64,000 nucleotides of DNA from Kofleriaceae bacterium (GTDB lineage Bacteria > Myxococcota_A > Polyangia > Haliangiales > Haliangiaceae). A model generated the notes under the pieces. The model had not been told where the DNA came from. It did no database searches and saw only the letters and a list, made by a program, of their open reading frames with translations. The stretch lies in the NCBI GenBank assembly GCA_024762925.1, contig JANTGM010000014.1, forward strand, positions 1 to 64,000. The letters are read 5' to 3'. Position 1 is the first letter of the stretch, and each line of letters opens with the position of its first letter. Shown one piece after another: positions 26,654-35,030 of the stretch. The translations under genes and the position numbers were made by a program.

Positions 26654-27772
26654 TTACGGCGCGGCAGTTCCACAGCCGCTGCAGAATTTGCCGTCTACTG
26701 GGTTGCCACAATTGCTGCAGAACTTTGGACCGGCAACAGCAAGACTACTGCCACACTCCGCACAGAACTTTCCCTGGGGAACGCTTGCGTTGCAGGCTCC
26801 ACAAGTCACCATGTTGGCATTCATGCCAGTAGCTGGCGTGTTTGGAGCAGGTGCCTGCTGACCCTGTTGCTGGCCACCAGGGTTTTGGAAGGTGTTCATC
26901 ATTTGGCCTGCCATCGCGAAACCAAGGCCTAGCCCAGCTCCCTGCATGGCACCACCGCCACCGCCACCTTTTGCCATTCCTTCGCCCGCGTTGACCATCA
27001 TGTCGGCCTGCGCCATTTGTTGGTAGCCCTGAAGGCCGCCAGCCATGTTGATGTAGGAGGCTTTCTCGTAGAACTTGTTAAGACGCTCTTCGTCCTTCTC
27101 CCCCATTGCTATATGGAAGTCGCCAAAACGAATGATCTCAATTCCGTAGGACTCAACATGCCCGCGTAAGCCGCTGATGGCCTCGGTCTCAATTTCCTCG
27201 GTGTACGCGCCAGAGGTGACGTCTGTGAGTGGCCACTTTTTCTTGACGCAGAGTTCAGCAATGTCGTCTTTGATGGTTTTGAGGACCAACTGGCGGAACC
27301 ACTGCAAGAACCCGTTGCCTTCTGCCTTTTGCATACCGACCATGCCCAGGACGAGCTTGGGTGGGTCGATAACACGGGCAGAGAAGGTGCCGTGCACCAT
27401 TAGGTTCGCAAGAAGACCACTTTGCGCGTCGCGAATTTTCCCAATCTGGCCACCAAATTTGATGGCGGTCATCTCGCGGGTGTTTACCCAGAAGACTTCT
27501 GCAATGAAGACATTGCCGCCGGTGAACTTGTCAACGAGTTGTCCAAGGAAGGGGATGTTGCCCGAATCAAGTGTGTGACGGCCCGCTGGGAACTGCCCCA
27601 TAAACTTGCCATCACGAAAAAACAGCGCGAGTTCATCGGCATCAACGGTGAGTTGTGCCTTCATCGGGATGGTTTGATCCGGATGTTTGTAGATGATGTC
27701 GCCCTTGTGGGCGTCGGGGCGTGCGATGGCGAGTTCTTTGACACCATCTTTTACGAAGCTAAAAATTCCCAT
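26654..27772 (-). CDS. SPFH-domain protein with C-terminal double zinc ribbons (YdjI type)
   Basis: A 372-aa protein of the SPFH/band-7 type found in YdjI-like 'virion core protein' homologues. Residues 1-235 are the SPFH domain (MGIFSFVKDGVKELAIARPD, DIIYKHPDQTIP, FPAGRHTLDSGNIPFL); 240-275 are helical with a Met/Gly-rich low-complexity stretch (GGGGGGAMQGAG); the end has two zinc ribbons, CGAC...CAEC and CSNC...CSGC. It probably forms a membrane-associated oligomeric scaffold. It has no signal or obvious membrane helix. A strong hairpin (26590-26620) lies 34 bases beyond its stop. Confidence 0.9.
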   Translation of the reverse strand: MGIFSFVKDGVKELAIARPDAHKGDIIYKHPDQTIPMKAQLTVDADELALFFRDGKFMGQFPAGRHTLDSGNIPFLGQLVDKFTGGNVFIAEVFWVNTREMTAIKFGGQIGKIRDAQSGLLANLMVHGTFSARVIDPPKLVLGMVGMQKAEGNGFLQWFRQLVLKTIKDDIAELCVKKKWPLTDVTSGAYTEEIETEAISGLRGHVESYGIEIIRFGDFHIAMGEKDEERLNKFYEKASYINMAGGLQGYQQMAQADMMVNAGEGMAKGGGGGGAMQGAGLGLGFAMAGQMMNTFQNPGGQQQGQQAPAPNTPATGMNANMVTCGACNASVPQGKFCAECGSSLAVAGPKFCSNCGNPVDGKFCSGCGTAAP

Positions 27773-27805
27773 ACTTAGGCTCCTTGGTCGTGAGGCGAAA
27801 GCATA

Positions 27806-27834
27806 GCAGATGGCAGGGCATTCTACCCATCTGC
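27806..27834. promoter_or_regulatory. Inverted repeat in the SPFH/CPBP divergent region
   Basis: GCAGATGG (27806-27813) and CCATCTGC (27827-27834) are perfect inverted repeats separated by 13 bases. They lie between the divergent SPFH gene (start 27772) and the CPBP gene (best start 27920). The position fits an operator, but no regulator gene is adjacent and a hairpin in an RNA is also possible. Confidence 0.4.
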
Positions 27835-27919
27835 CATGCCGATCCTCTTTCCGATTGTGACTTCATTAAGATGCCTTCACTTCTGCTCAAGATGTAGCAA
27901 AGCTGTCTACACTTCGGCC

Positions 27920-28897
27920 GTGATTGCTCGTCTACTTGTCTGCCTCTGCCTCTTTGGAGCGTGCAGTCGGCCCATTGCTCGGGCCCGAACCAGTGCCATG
28001 GAACCTCTCTCGGTTCATGAGGAAGATGCGCGCGAGCGCCTTTCTAAGAAGCGCTGCAGCGGGAGCCTGGCCTACATTCCGCTGGTCATGGGGCTTGGAC
28101 AATACTGTCACCGCAAGGATGCCCACGCCGCTGCGTTGGCTCTCGCGGGTGTTGCGGACCTGGCTACCGGCATCGCGGTGGGCACCCAGAGTGAGGATGG
28201 CTTCGAGAATCCAGGCGCCGGCTTTGCTCTCGTCGCCTATCAAGACCTGTGGGTAGCAGGCGTCGCGGACATGCTCATCGATAGAGATCTGTCCCGAGGA
28301 CTGCTTTACGCTCCCACCGATAGCCTGAGTGATCTGCTCGCATCCCCATTTAATTGGCAGGTCATCAAGCAGCCCAAGGTCTGGGGAGGCATCTTGAGCG
28401 CCGTGGCCATTGGCATCGGTGTGACGTTGGCAATCGACGGGGTTCCCGATGCTTCGCCTGGAGATGATGCCAACCTATTTGGCAAGGAGGTGTCGCCAGT
28501 CGTTGGCTATCCCGGAGCGATGCTTGCGTTTGGCGGCCTCTTTAGCCACGTGGCACCGGCGGAAGAGCTCCTGTTTCGCGGTGTGGTGCAATCTGAGCTG
28601 GCTCGAAGTCACGGTGAGAACTTGGGTTGGCTTGGCGGTTCTCTCATCTTTGGTGCCATCCACGCGCCCAATGCGTTGGCCTTGCCCTCCGACGAGCAGC
28701 GCGACTATCTAACCTATGCCGTCCCCGTGATTACGGTTGTGGGTAGCTACTTAGGCTACCTCTATAAAAGTTCTGAGTACTCACTCGCCGCCCCAACGGC
28801 GATGCACTTTTGGTACAACACACTTCTTAGCGCCACGGCCTTTGCACTCGATCCGCAAAACTCGCCCGTGTCCGCCAATGTTGGGATTCGCTTCTAG
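27920..28897 (+). CDS. CPBP-family intramembrane metalloprotease
   Basis: About 325 aa from GTG 27920, chosen because it gives a lipoprotein-like signal (IARLLVCLCLFGAC-SRP); the frame is open to ATG 27836 and neither start has a clear ribosome-binding site. Several membrane helices follow. The CPBP (Abi) motifs are present in order: motif 1 APAEELLFRG, motif 2 FGAIHAP and motif 3 MHFWYN, giving the Glu-Glu, Arg and two His residues of the intramembrane metal site. It probably cleaves or processes a membrane substrate. It lies 8 bases before the BMP transporter gene on the same strand, so they may be cotranscribed. Confidence 0.83.
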   Translation: MIARLLVCLCLFGACSRPIARARTSAMEPLSVHEEDARERLSKKRCSGSLAYIPLVMGLGQYCHRKDAHAAALALAGVADLATGIAVGTQSEDGFENPGAGFALVAYQDLWVAGVADMLIDRDLSRGLLYAPTDSLSDLLASPFNWQVIKQPKVWGGILSAVAIGIGVTLAIDGVPDASPGDDANLFGKEVSPVVGYPGAMLAFGGLFSHVAPAEELLFRGVVQSELARSHGENLGWLGGSLIFGAIHAPNALALPSDEQRDYLTYAVPVITVVGSYLGYLYKSSEYSLAAPTAMHFWYNTLLSATAFALDPQNSPVSANVGIRF

Positions 28898-28905
28898 GGG
28901 ATGTT

Positions 28906-29931
28906 CTGAGTAGAAGACGAAAGCTCGCCATTCTAGGTGCACTGGTTGCCCTTAACGCATTCTTTATGCTTGTTGGCTTGGGGCGCGGAGGCCAGCAGCG
29001 ATGTACAGCGGATGTCTGTATTGGTCTCGTATTTGATGTCGGCGGGCTGGGCGATAAGTCATTCAACGACGCCGCTCATAGGGGGCTGCTTCGGGCCAAA
29101 GAAGAGCTCGGTATCGGCTTTCGATACGTGGAACCCGGGGATGGCAGCGACCGGGAGAGCGCGCTTCGGCAGCTCGCCCTAGAAGGCAATCAACTTGTCA
29201 TTGGAGTGGGATTTATCTTTAGCGATGACATTCGCAACCTCGCCGAGGAATTCCCCGACACCAAGTTTGCGTGTATTGATTATTCGGCGACGCCAGGGGC
29301 AGAGGTGCCGTCCAATCTCAGTGGCCTGCGATTTCGTGAGCACGAAGGCTCCTTCTTGGTTGGTGCGCTGGCGGCTCTCAAGAGCGAGAGCAAGTCTGTG
29401 GGCTTTGTTGGTGGCATGGACATCCCCCTCATTCACAAATTCGAAGCGGGCTACGAAGCGGGCGTCAAACACGTGTGCCCGGAGTGTGAGGTTCTAAGTA
29501 CCTACGCAGGAACAAAGCCCGAGGCGTTCTCGGATCCGATCGCTGGCAAAGAGCTCTCGCTCGCACAATACAACCGTGGCGCAGATGTGATTTTTCACGC
29601 CGCGGGCAAAACCGGCACCGGAGTTTTCAATGCTGCAAAATCGAAAGGCAAGTGGGCCATTGGGGTCGACAGCGATCAGTTTGACGACATGCCATGCTGC
29701 ATTTTGACGAGTATGGTCAAAAAGGTAGACATTGCCGTTTTTGAGACCGTGCGAGACCTCGTGCAGGGCACCTTTGAGGGGGGTGTTCGCGAGTTTGGCT
29801 TGGCGGAACAAGGAGTCGATTACGTCTTTGATGACAACAACCGTGATCGCATTCCGAGTGAGATACGTGCTCGCGTGGAGGCGATCCGGCAGGGGGTTAT
29901 CGATGGAACGATCAAGGTGCCGAGCAAATGA
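28906..29931 (+). CDS. BMP-family (nucleoside-type) ABC transporter substrate-binding protein, probable CTG start
   Basis: A basic membrane protein family binder: LVFDVGGLGDKSFND, FPDTKFACIDY, GFVGGMDIPLIHKFEAGY and the ADVIFHAAGKTGTGVF segment are typical of BmpA/YufN-type proteins that bind nucleosides. The first ATG in frame (28966) gives no complete signal and has no ribosome-binding site. Upstream in frame the sequence reads LSRRRKLAILGALVALNAFF, a good n-region plus h-region, and the only initiator-like codon is CTG at 28906, four bases after AGGGGA. I therefore place the start at CTG; a one-base sequencing error near ATG 28901 is the alternative. No lipobox Cys follows, so it may be anchored or cleaved by signal peptidase I. 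Confidence 0.85.
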   Translation: MSRRRKLAILGALVALNAFFMLVGLGRGGQQRCTADVCIGLVFDVGGLGDKSFNDAAHRGLLRAKEELGIGFRYVEPGDGSDRESALRQLALEGNQLVIGVGFIFSDDIRNLAEEFPDTKFACIDYSATPGAEVPSNLSGLRFREHEGSFLVGALAALKSESKSVGFVGGMDIPLIHKFEAGYEAGVKHVCPECEVLSTYAGTKPEAFSDPIAGKELSLAQYNRGADVIFHAAGKTGTGVFNAAKSKGKWAIGVDSDQFDDMPCCILTSMVKKVDIAVFETVRDLVQGTFEGGVREFGLAEQGVDYVFDDNNRDRIPSEIRARVEAIRQGVIDGTIKVPSK

Positions 29932-31493
29932 GTGAGTCGGTACCCAGCCTTGCGGATGAAGTGGTTCTTGAGCTTGCGGGCGTTAGCCGTCGATTTGGCA
30001 CGAACGTCGCAAATGACAAGGTTGATCTTGTTGTTCGCAAAGGCAGCGTGCACGCCGTGGTAGGGGAGAACGGTGCCGGCAAGTCGACACTCATGAAAAT
30101 CGCCTATGGGCAAATTCGTGCGGATGAAGGTTCGATTCGCATCAAGGGCCGGCAGATGCCCATCGCGAAGCACAATCCGATGAAGGCGATCGAACTCGGC
30201 GTTGGAATGGTGCATCAGCACTTCATGCTGGTGCCGCCGCTGAGTGTTGCAGAAAACGTCGTGCTGGGGCGCGAGCCGCTCAAGGGGCTGGTTCTTGACC
30301 TTGACAAGGCTGCTGGTGAGCTACAAGCGCTCTCAGAAAAATACGGATTGCATGTAGACCCAACCGCTATCGTCGAAACCCTAAGCGTTGGCGAACAGCA
30401 GCGTGTCGAAATTATCAAAGTTCTCTGGCAGGGCTGCGATATCCTGATTCTCGACGAGCCTACTGCTGTGCTCACGCCACTTGAGGTTGACCAACTCTTT
30501 GACGTGCTTCGAGGGCTGGTCGCGGAAGGCGTTGCGGTCGTCATGATTACCCACAAACTCGACGAGGTCGTGGCGCTGGCCGACGATATTACGGTGATGC
30601 GCCGCGGCAAGGTTGTCGACACGCTAGAAGGCCAGGGCGCCTCTGTAGAGTCCATTGCGCAGGCCATGGTTGGTCGATCGGTCCTGTTGCAAGTAGCGAA
30701 AGCGCCTGCCAATCCCGGCGAGGATGTCTTGGTTGTCAAAGCGCTCAGCGCGCTTGGCCAGAGCGGATTGCCCGCCTTGCGGGACGTTTCAGTGACGGTT
30801 CGAGCTGGCGAAATCGTGGGTGTGGCAGGGGTTGAGGGCAACGGCCAGAGCGAGCTTCAGGAATGCATCGTGGGGCTGCGCAAGCCGACCTCAGGAACCG
30901 TGGCCGTCAACGGTCAGGATTGGTCCGGAATGCATGTCGCCGAGCGCTACCGCAGCGGACTTGCGCATGTGCCCGAGGACCGTCATGCGCGAGCCATCGT
31001 GCTTGACTTCTCCATCGCGGACAATCTCATCCTCGGCAGACATCGGGAGTTTTCTAAGGGGCCGCTCATTGACAGAGAAGCGCGAGCCAAAGAAGCGGAG
31101 GCTCGAATTGCGGATGTCGATATTCGGCCTGCGGATGCCAGTGTGCACGCCGGTACCATGAGTGGAGGCAATCAGCAGAAGATTGTCATTGCCAGGGAAC
31201 TCAACCGACCTGCCAACGCCATTCTAGTTTGTGCACAGCCAACCCGTGGCGTGGATATTGGCGCCATTGAACTGATTCACAAACAGGTGATTGCCGCTCG
31301 TGATGCGGGCCTTGCAGTCTTGCTCTTTTCCGCTGAGCTTGCCGAACTTCAGAGTCTGAGTGACAAGCTGATTGTGCTCTACGGTGGCGAGGTGGCTTTG
31401 CGCATGGATGCCGAGGAACTCGCGAAGGAAGGTGCTCGAGCAAAGATCGGTGCCGCCATGACGGGCGCGAGTGCAAGCCAGGAGTCCGCATGA
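29928..31493 (+). CDS. Nucleoside/sugar-type ABC transporter ATPase with two ATP-binding domains
   Basis: A 521-aa tandem ATPase of the RbsA/YufO type. The first domain has Walker A GENGAGKSTLM, signature LSVGEQQRVEI and Walker B ILILDEPTAVLTP. In the second domain the Walker A position reads GVEGNGQSEL, with Gln in place of Lys, as usual for the degenerate half of this family, but it keeps signature SGGNQQKIVIAREL and the Walker B-like ILVCAQPTRGVD. It overlaps the BMP gene and the next permease gene by four bases each, so the four proteins are made from one mRNA. Confidence 0.95.
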   Translation: MSESVPSLADEVVLELAGVSRRFGTNVANDKVDLVVRKGSVHAVVGENGAGKSTLMKIAYGQIRADEGSIRIKGRQMPIAKHNPMKAIELGVGMVHQHFMLVPPLSVAENVVLGREPLKGLVLDLDKAAGELQALSEKYGLHVDPTAIVETLSVGEQQRVEIIKVLWQGCDILILDEPTAVLTPLEVDQLFDVLRGLVAEGVAVVMITHKLDEVVALADDITVMRRGKVVDTLEGQGASVESIAQAMVGRSVLLQVAKAPANPGEDVLVVKALSALGQSGLPALRDVSVTVRAGEIVGVAGVEGNGQSELQECIVGLRKPTSGTVAVNGQDWSGMHVAERYRSGLAHVPEDRHARAIVLDFSIADNLILGRHREFSKGPLIDREARAKEAEARIADVDIRPADASVHAGTMSGGNQQKIVIARELNRPANAILVCAQPTRGVDIGAIELIHKQVIAARDAGLAVLLFSAELAELQSLSDKLIVLYGGEVALRMDAEELAKEGARAKIGAAMTGASASQESA

Positions 31494-32530
31494 CGAAACG
31501 CGGCAACGAACTTTTCTTACAGGTGTACGGTGTCGCTGTGGCGTTGCTGGTTGCCATGGCGGCTGGAAGTGTCTTGATTCTCATCTTTGGGCAAAGCCCG
31601 GCCAATGTCTATGGCGTCCTGCTCTCAAAGACGTGGGGCAACGCTCATGGCATTGGGCAAACACTCTTCAAATCAACACCACTCATCTTCACGGGGCTAT
31701 CGGTAGCATTGGCCTTTCGCGCTGGTCTCTTCAATATTGGCTGCGAAGGACAGCTCCTCGTTGGCAGTTTCGCGTGTGCACTCGTGGGCAGCGCGCTTCC
31801 CATGTCCACGCCCGCACTGCTCGCGGTTCCTTTGGCGATTGCGGTTGCAGGGCTTGCTGGTGGCGCTCTCGGTGCAATTCCTGGGGCATTGCGGGCGTAC
31901 ACGGGGTCTCACGAGGTCATAAACACCATCATGCTCAACTTCATCGCCTCTGCTGCGGTGCTTTGGGCAGGCAACCGGTTCTTCTTTGTCGAAGAGACCA
32001 CACACACCGCGGAAATCGTCTCCACTGCCGAGCTACCATCGCTTGGGATTTCTGGCAGTGCACTCAACGGGAGTTTCTTTCTAGCGTTTGCATGCGCTGG
32101 GCTCTTCTGGGTTCTGATGGATCGCAGTCGGCGTGGTTTCGAGTTGCGGGCGGTTGGTCTCAGTCCACTTGCGGCGGAAAATGCTGGCATCGACGTGCGC
32201 CGCAGCATCGTGGTTGCCATGACGCTCTCAGGTGCCATAGCCGGCATCGTCGGCGCGAATTTCGTGCTGGGCTACAAGCACTACTTCGAAGAGGGATTGG
32301 GACGCGGCATGGGCTTTATGGGAATCGCGGTTGCGCTTCTGGGGCGCAACAACCCGATTGGTATCATCTTCGCCGCTCTGCTCTTTGGAACGCTCTCCAA
32401 TGGTGGGCTTGAAGTGAACGCCTTCGTGCCCAAAGAGCTCATCGAGGTGCTCCAGGCCGTCATTATCCTGGCTGTTGCTATCACGTCGGCCACAACCCAG
32501 CGGGCTCTTGCCAAGGGAGGGGCATCATGA
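31490..32530 (+). CDS. ABC transporter permease, nucleoside type (first)
   Basis: A 346-aa inner-membrane permease of the BPD_transp_2 family with about nine hydrophobic helices. It has the family segment GLSVALAFRAGLFNIGCEGQ (equivalent to the GLFNIGAEGQ motif) and GSHEVINTIMLNFIA, and ends near KELIEVLQAVIILAVA. It pairs with the following permease to form the channel for the BMP/ATPase system. ATGA overlaps on both sides. Confidence 0.94.
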   Translation: MTKRGNELFLQVYGVAVALLVAMAAGSVLILIFGQSPANVYGVLLSKTWGNAHGIGQTLFKSTPLIFTGLSVALAFRAGLFNIGCEGQLLVGSFACALVGSALPMSTPALLAVPLAIAVAGLAGGALGAIPGALRAYTGSHEVINTIMLNFIASAAVLWAGNRFFFVEETTHTAEIVSTAELPSLGISGSALNGSFFLAFACAGLFWVLMDRSRRGFELRAVGLSPLAAENAGIDVRRSIVVAMTLSGAIAGIVGANFVLGYKHYFEEGLGRGMGFMGIAVALLGRNNPIGIIFAALLFGTLSNGGLEVNAFVPKELIEVLQAVIILAVAITSATTQRALAKGGAS

Positions 32531-33414
32531 GCGATGTCTTTGGCGCCGTCTTCAGCGTGTATTTTCTCGCCCAGCTTGTGCGAACTGCTGCGCCGTATGT
32601 GCTGGCCGCCCTCGGTGGCACGATTTCCGAACGCAGCGGTGTTGTGAATATCGCACTGGAGGGAAAACTCTTAGTCGGTGCATTCTGCTGCGCGGTGGGC
32701 GCTATTGAGTCTGGGAGCGCAACGGTTGGTGCACTGTGCGGCATTCTCGGCGGCATGGTCGTCGGTTGGCTCTACGGCTTGGCGGTGCTGCGATTTGGGG
32801 CCGATCAGATCGTGTCAGGGGTTGCCATCAACCTCTTGGCATTGGGGCTCACACGCTATCTGCTCAAGCTCTTCTACGGCTCCACCGCAAACTCGCCACC
32901 AGCGCCAGGCTTTGGGGATAGCGTTTGGAGAAATGTGCTTCTCTATGTCGTCATCGGCTTGGTCTTGGCCTTTCAGTTTGGCTTTCGGCGTACCCGCTTT
33001 GGGCTTCGCCTGCGCGCCGTTGGGGAGCATCCCGAGGCTTGTGAGACGCTGGGCCTCTCGGTGCTACGCATCCGCTGGATGGCGGTGCTCATTGCCGGAG
33101 GTGTTGCTGGTCTCGGCGGCGCTTGGCTGGCACTCGACAATCATGCATTTGTTGCGAACATGAGTGGAGGTCGTGGCTACATTGCGCTGGCCGCGGTGAT
33201 CATGGGTTCATGGCGGCCAAAGTACGTCGCGCTAGCATGTCTGCTCTTCGCGTCGGCGGAAGCGCTGCAAGTAGTCATGCAGGTGGCGAAGGTTCCGGTG
33301 CCACGTGAGTTTGTGCAGAGCCTGCCCTACATTCTCACGATGGTGGCCATGGCAGGGCTCATTGGCCGGTCGAGGGCACCCGCGTCCCTAGGCAAGCCGC
33401 ACGAGCGCGGCTAG
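32527..33414 (+). CDS. ABC transporter permease, nucleoside type (second)
   Basis: A 295-aa permease, the partner of the preceding one. It starts with RTAAPYVLAALGGTISERSG followed by GVVNIALEGKLLVGAF, the second-permease version of the family motif, and has GADQIVSGVAINLLALGLT and about eight helices. It ends the operon; a short GGCG-CTTG-CGCC hairpin (33421-33432) lies just after. Its substrate is presumably a purine/pyrimidine nucleoside, known for relatives, not shown here. Confidence 0.94.
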   Translation: MSDVFGAVFSVYFLAQLVRTAAPYVLAALGGTISERSGVVNIALEGKLLVGAFCCAVGAIESGSATVGALCGILGGMVVGWLYGLAVLRFGADQIVSGVAINLLALGLTRYLLKLFYGSTANSPPAPGFGDSVWRNVLLYVVIGLVLAFQFGFRRTRFGLRLRAVGEHPEACETLGLSVLRIRWMAVLIAGGVAGLGGAWLALDNHAFVANMSGGRGYIALAAVIMGSWRPKYVALACLLFASAEALQVVMQVAKVPVPREFVQSLPYILTMVAMAGLIGRSRAPASLGKPHERG

Positions 33415-33420
33415 CTGTTG

Positions 33421-33432
33421 GGCGCTTGCGCC
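33421..33432. terminator. Short hairpin between convergent genes
   Basis: GGCG-CTTG-CGCC lies in the 35-base gap between the permease stop (33414, plus) and the WGR gene stop (33450, minus). It has a 4-bp stem and no T-tract, so it is only a weak candidate bidirectional terminator. Confidence 0.3.
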
Positions 33433-33449
33433 AGAACTCTTGCGCAGCG

Positions 33450-34820
33450 TTACTCTCCGACAGAGACGTAGCGATCCTCTTCGTCTTCTTGGTCGCCGAT
33501 CGTTACTTCAGCACAGAAGTCCTTGAGGAGCGCTTGTCCTTCTTCGCTAATGGAGTTGTCGTCGACGTTGAGGCGCTTGAGGTTTGGGAAAGAGCTCTTT
33601 CCGTTTACGAGTGCCTGCGCGCCTTCGGTAGTCATAGTGCCCATGGAGAGGTCGAGGACTTCAAGCTGTGCTGCAATGGCGGCCCCTGGAAGCGCTTCGC
33701 AGATTTCGTTGCTAAGTTCGGTGTTCATTAGGCCAAGATGTGTGACGCTTGGCAGGTTCTTGCCCTCAAAGATGGGTCCAAGGTCTTCTATCGAGGCAGA
33801 GGCGCCATACTCTTCGTCGCCCAGCCACAGGTGAAGCGTTGTCAGCTTTGGCCACGTGGCCGCTGCAACTTCTTTGACGGTGCTGGCGGGAAGACCACCG
33901 CTCTGCAATCGGAAGTCTCGTACTTCGGGCAGGTTGACTTTGCCAATCGACAAGTCTCCGGCTTCGATGAGAACTTCTCTTAGGTTTGGACATCCGCCAC
34001 TGAAGGGGGAGGCAGCGCCGCTCATTCCCACGTCGCAGGTCACCCCAGAGATGTCGAACTCCGAGCGCTCGATGGAAAGCTTGCGCAGGGTCTTGGGCCC
34101 ATTGCCAAGAGCGTTCGCGATTTCCGAGAAGTCGAGCATCTCGTCGGTCCAGATATCGCCAACCTCGATGCTCTGAATGAAGCGGCCGGATGGGTGGTTG
34201 ATTATGGACGAAAAGATCTTGACGGCGTCTTCGGTGGTACCGTTTCCGGCCCGATCGTAATAGCCAGTTTCAAAGTTCACCGACTTGATGAAGCCCATGA
34301 ACCACTCAAGTTCGAGCACGAACTTGTCCTTGCGATAGCCGCGTTGCATGGCAAGTGCTTCCGCAAAGTCGCCACAGAGAGCGCCCTGGTTTGCGGCAAG
34401 GAAAGCGTCGGAAGCCTTCTTGGCGTTTGCGTCGTCGGGGTTCTCTCGTAGCTTGTTCTGCAGTGCGATGAATTCTCCCCGAGGATCGCCTTGTTCTTGC
34501 AGCCAATCTGCGTAGACGAGGTATGCATCGGGGTCACTCAGATTGGCTTCGATAACCGCCTCGAGCTCTGCGTTTGCACCCGCAGCGACGGAGGTGGTGG
34601 ACTCTTCCGCGCCATCTTCGGCAAGCACATAGCCCTTCTTGGTCTTTGACTTGACGAGCTTGTCGTATTCCTTGCGTGCAGCGGCCTCATCACCGAGCTC
34701 CTTGGTTTTGGACTGCCCATCAGTTCCGATTTTTCCCCAGCGGGTGGTCACCTCCGAGCCGCTCATCTCGATTTCCCAGAACTTGCTCGATTTCTCGTCG
34801 TTGAATTCGTAACGGGCCAT
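33450..34820 (-). CDS. WGR-domain / TIGR02996-type / leucine-rich-repeat protein
   Basis: 456 aa from ATG 34820 (MARYEFND; ATG/GTG upstream at 34835 also in frame). Residues 1-70 are a WGR domain (SSKFWEIEMSG...TTRWGKIGTDGQSKTKEL), as in poly(ADP-ribose) polymerase-type proteins where it binds nucleic acid. A segment at ~85-125 (LSDPDAYLVYADWLQEQGDP then RGEFIALQ) matches the TIGR02996 repeat-companion domain. From ~190 there are irregular leucine-rich repeats with LRR spacing (VTHLGLMNTELS, LEVLDLSMGTMT, LKRLNVDDNSIS). Such proteins are common in planctomycetes and myxobacteria; function unknown. It has no signal peptide, so it is probably cytoplasmic. Confidence 0.88.
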   Translation of the reverse strand: MARYEFNDEKSSKFWEIEMSGSEVTTRWGKIGTDGQSKTKELGDEAAARKEYDKLVKSKTKKGYVLAEDGAEESTTSVAAGANAELEAVIEANLSDPDAYLVYADWLQEQGDPRGEFIALQNKLRENPDDANAKKASDAFLAANQGALCGDFAEALAMQRGYRKDKFVLELEWFMGFIKSVNFETGYYDRAGNGTTEDAVKIFSSIINHPSGRFIQSIEVGDIWTDEMLDFSEIANALGNGPKTLRKLSIERSEFDISGVTCDVGMSGAASPFSGGCPNLREVLIEAGDLSIGKVNLPEVRDFRLQSGGLPASTVKEVAAATWPKLTTLHLWLGDEEYGASASIEDLGPIFEGKNLPSVTHLGLMNTELSNEICEALPGAAIAAQLEVLDLSMGTMTTEGAQALVNGKSSFPNLKRLNVDDNSISEEGQALLKDFCAEVTIGDQEDEEDRYVSVGE

Positions 34821-34908
34821 ATCGAGAAGAGTCACACGGAATCTCCGCGAGCACGATGCGATCCGGAACAGAATCGACCGGGTTCGATGGCAGTCTTCAA
34901 CTGGGCGG

Positions 34909-35030
34909 GCGCCGAACCTCTACCTGGCGCCGGGGCGCTACCTGGCTTCGGGGCGCTACCTGGCGCCGAACCTCTACCTGGCTTCGGGGCGCTACCTGGC
35001 GCCGAACCTCTACATGGCGTCGGGGGCGCC
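34909..35030. repeat. 18-bp tandem repeat spanning the argS stop codon
   Basis: Six full 18-bp units (34909, 34927, 34945, 34963, 34981, 34999) plus a partial seventh at 35017. There are two main forms, one with GCGCCGAACCTC and one with GCTTCGGGGCGC, each ending TACCTG (TACATG in the sixth), and one hybrid. The argS stop (TAG, 35010-35012) lies in the sixth unit. Because 18 is a multiple of three, TAG recurs in the argS frame at 34992, 34974, 34956, 34938 and 34920, so argS ends in six tandem in-frame stops. On the minus strand another frame is open as Gly/Ser/Ala/Pro-Lys repeats (34832-35113). Confidence 0.95.
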
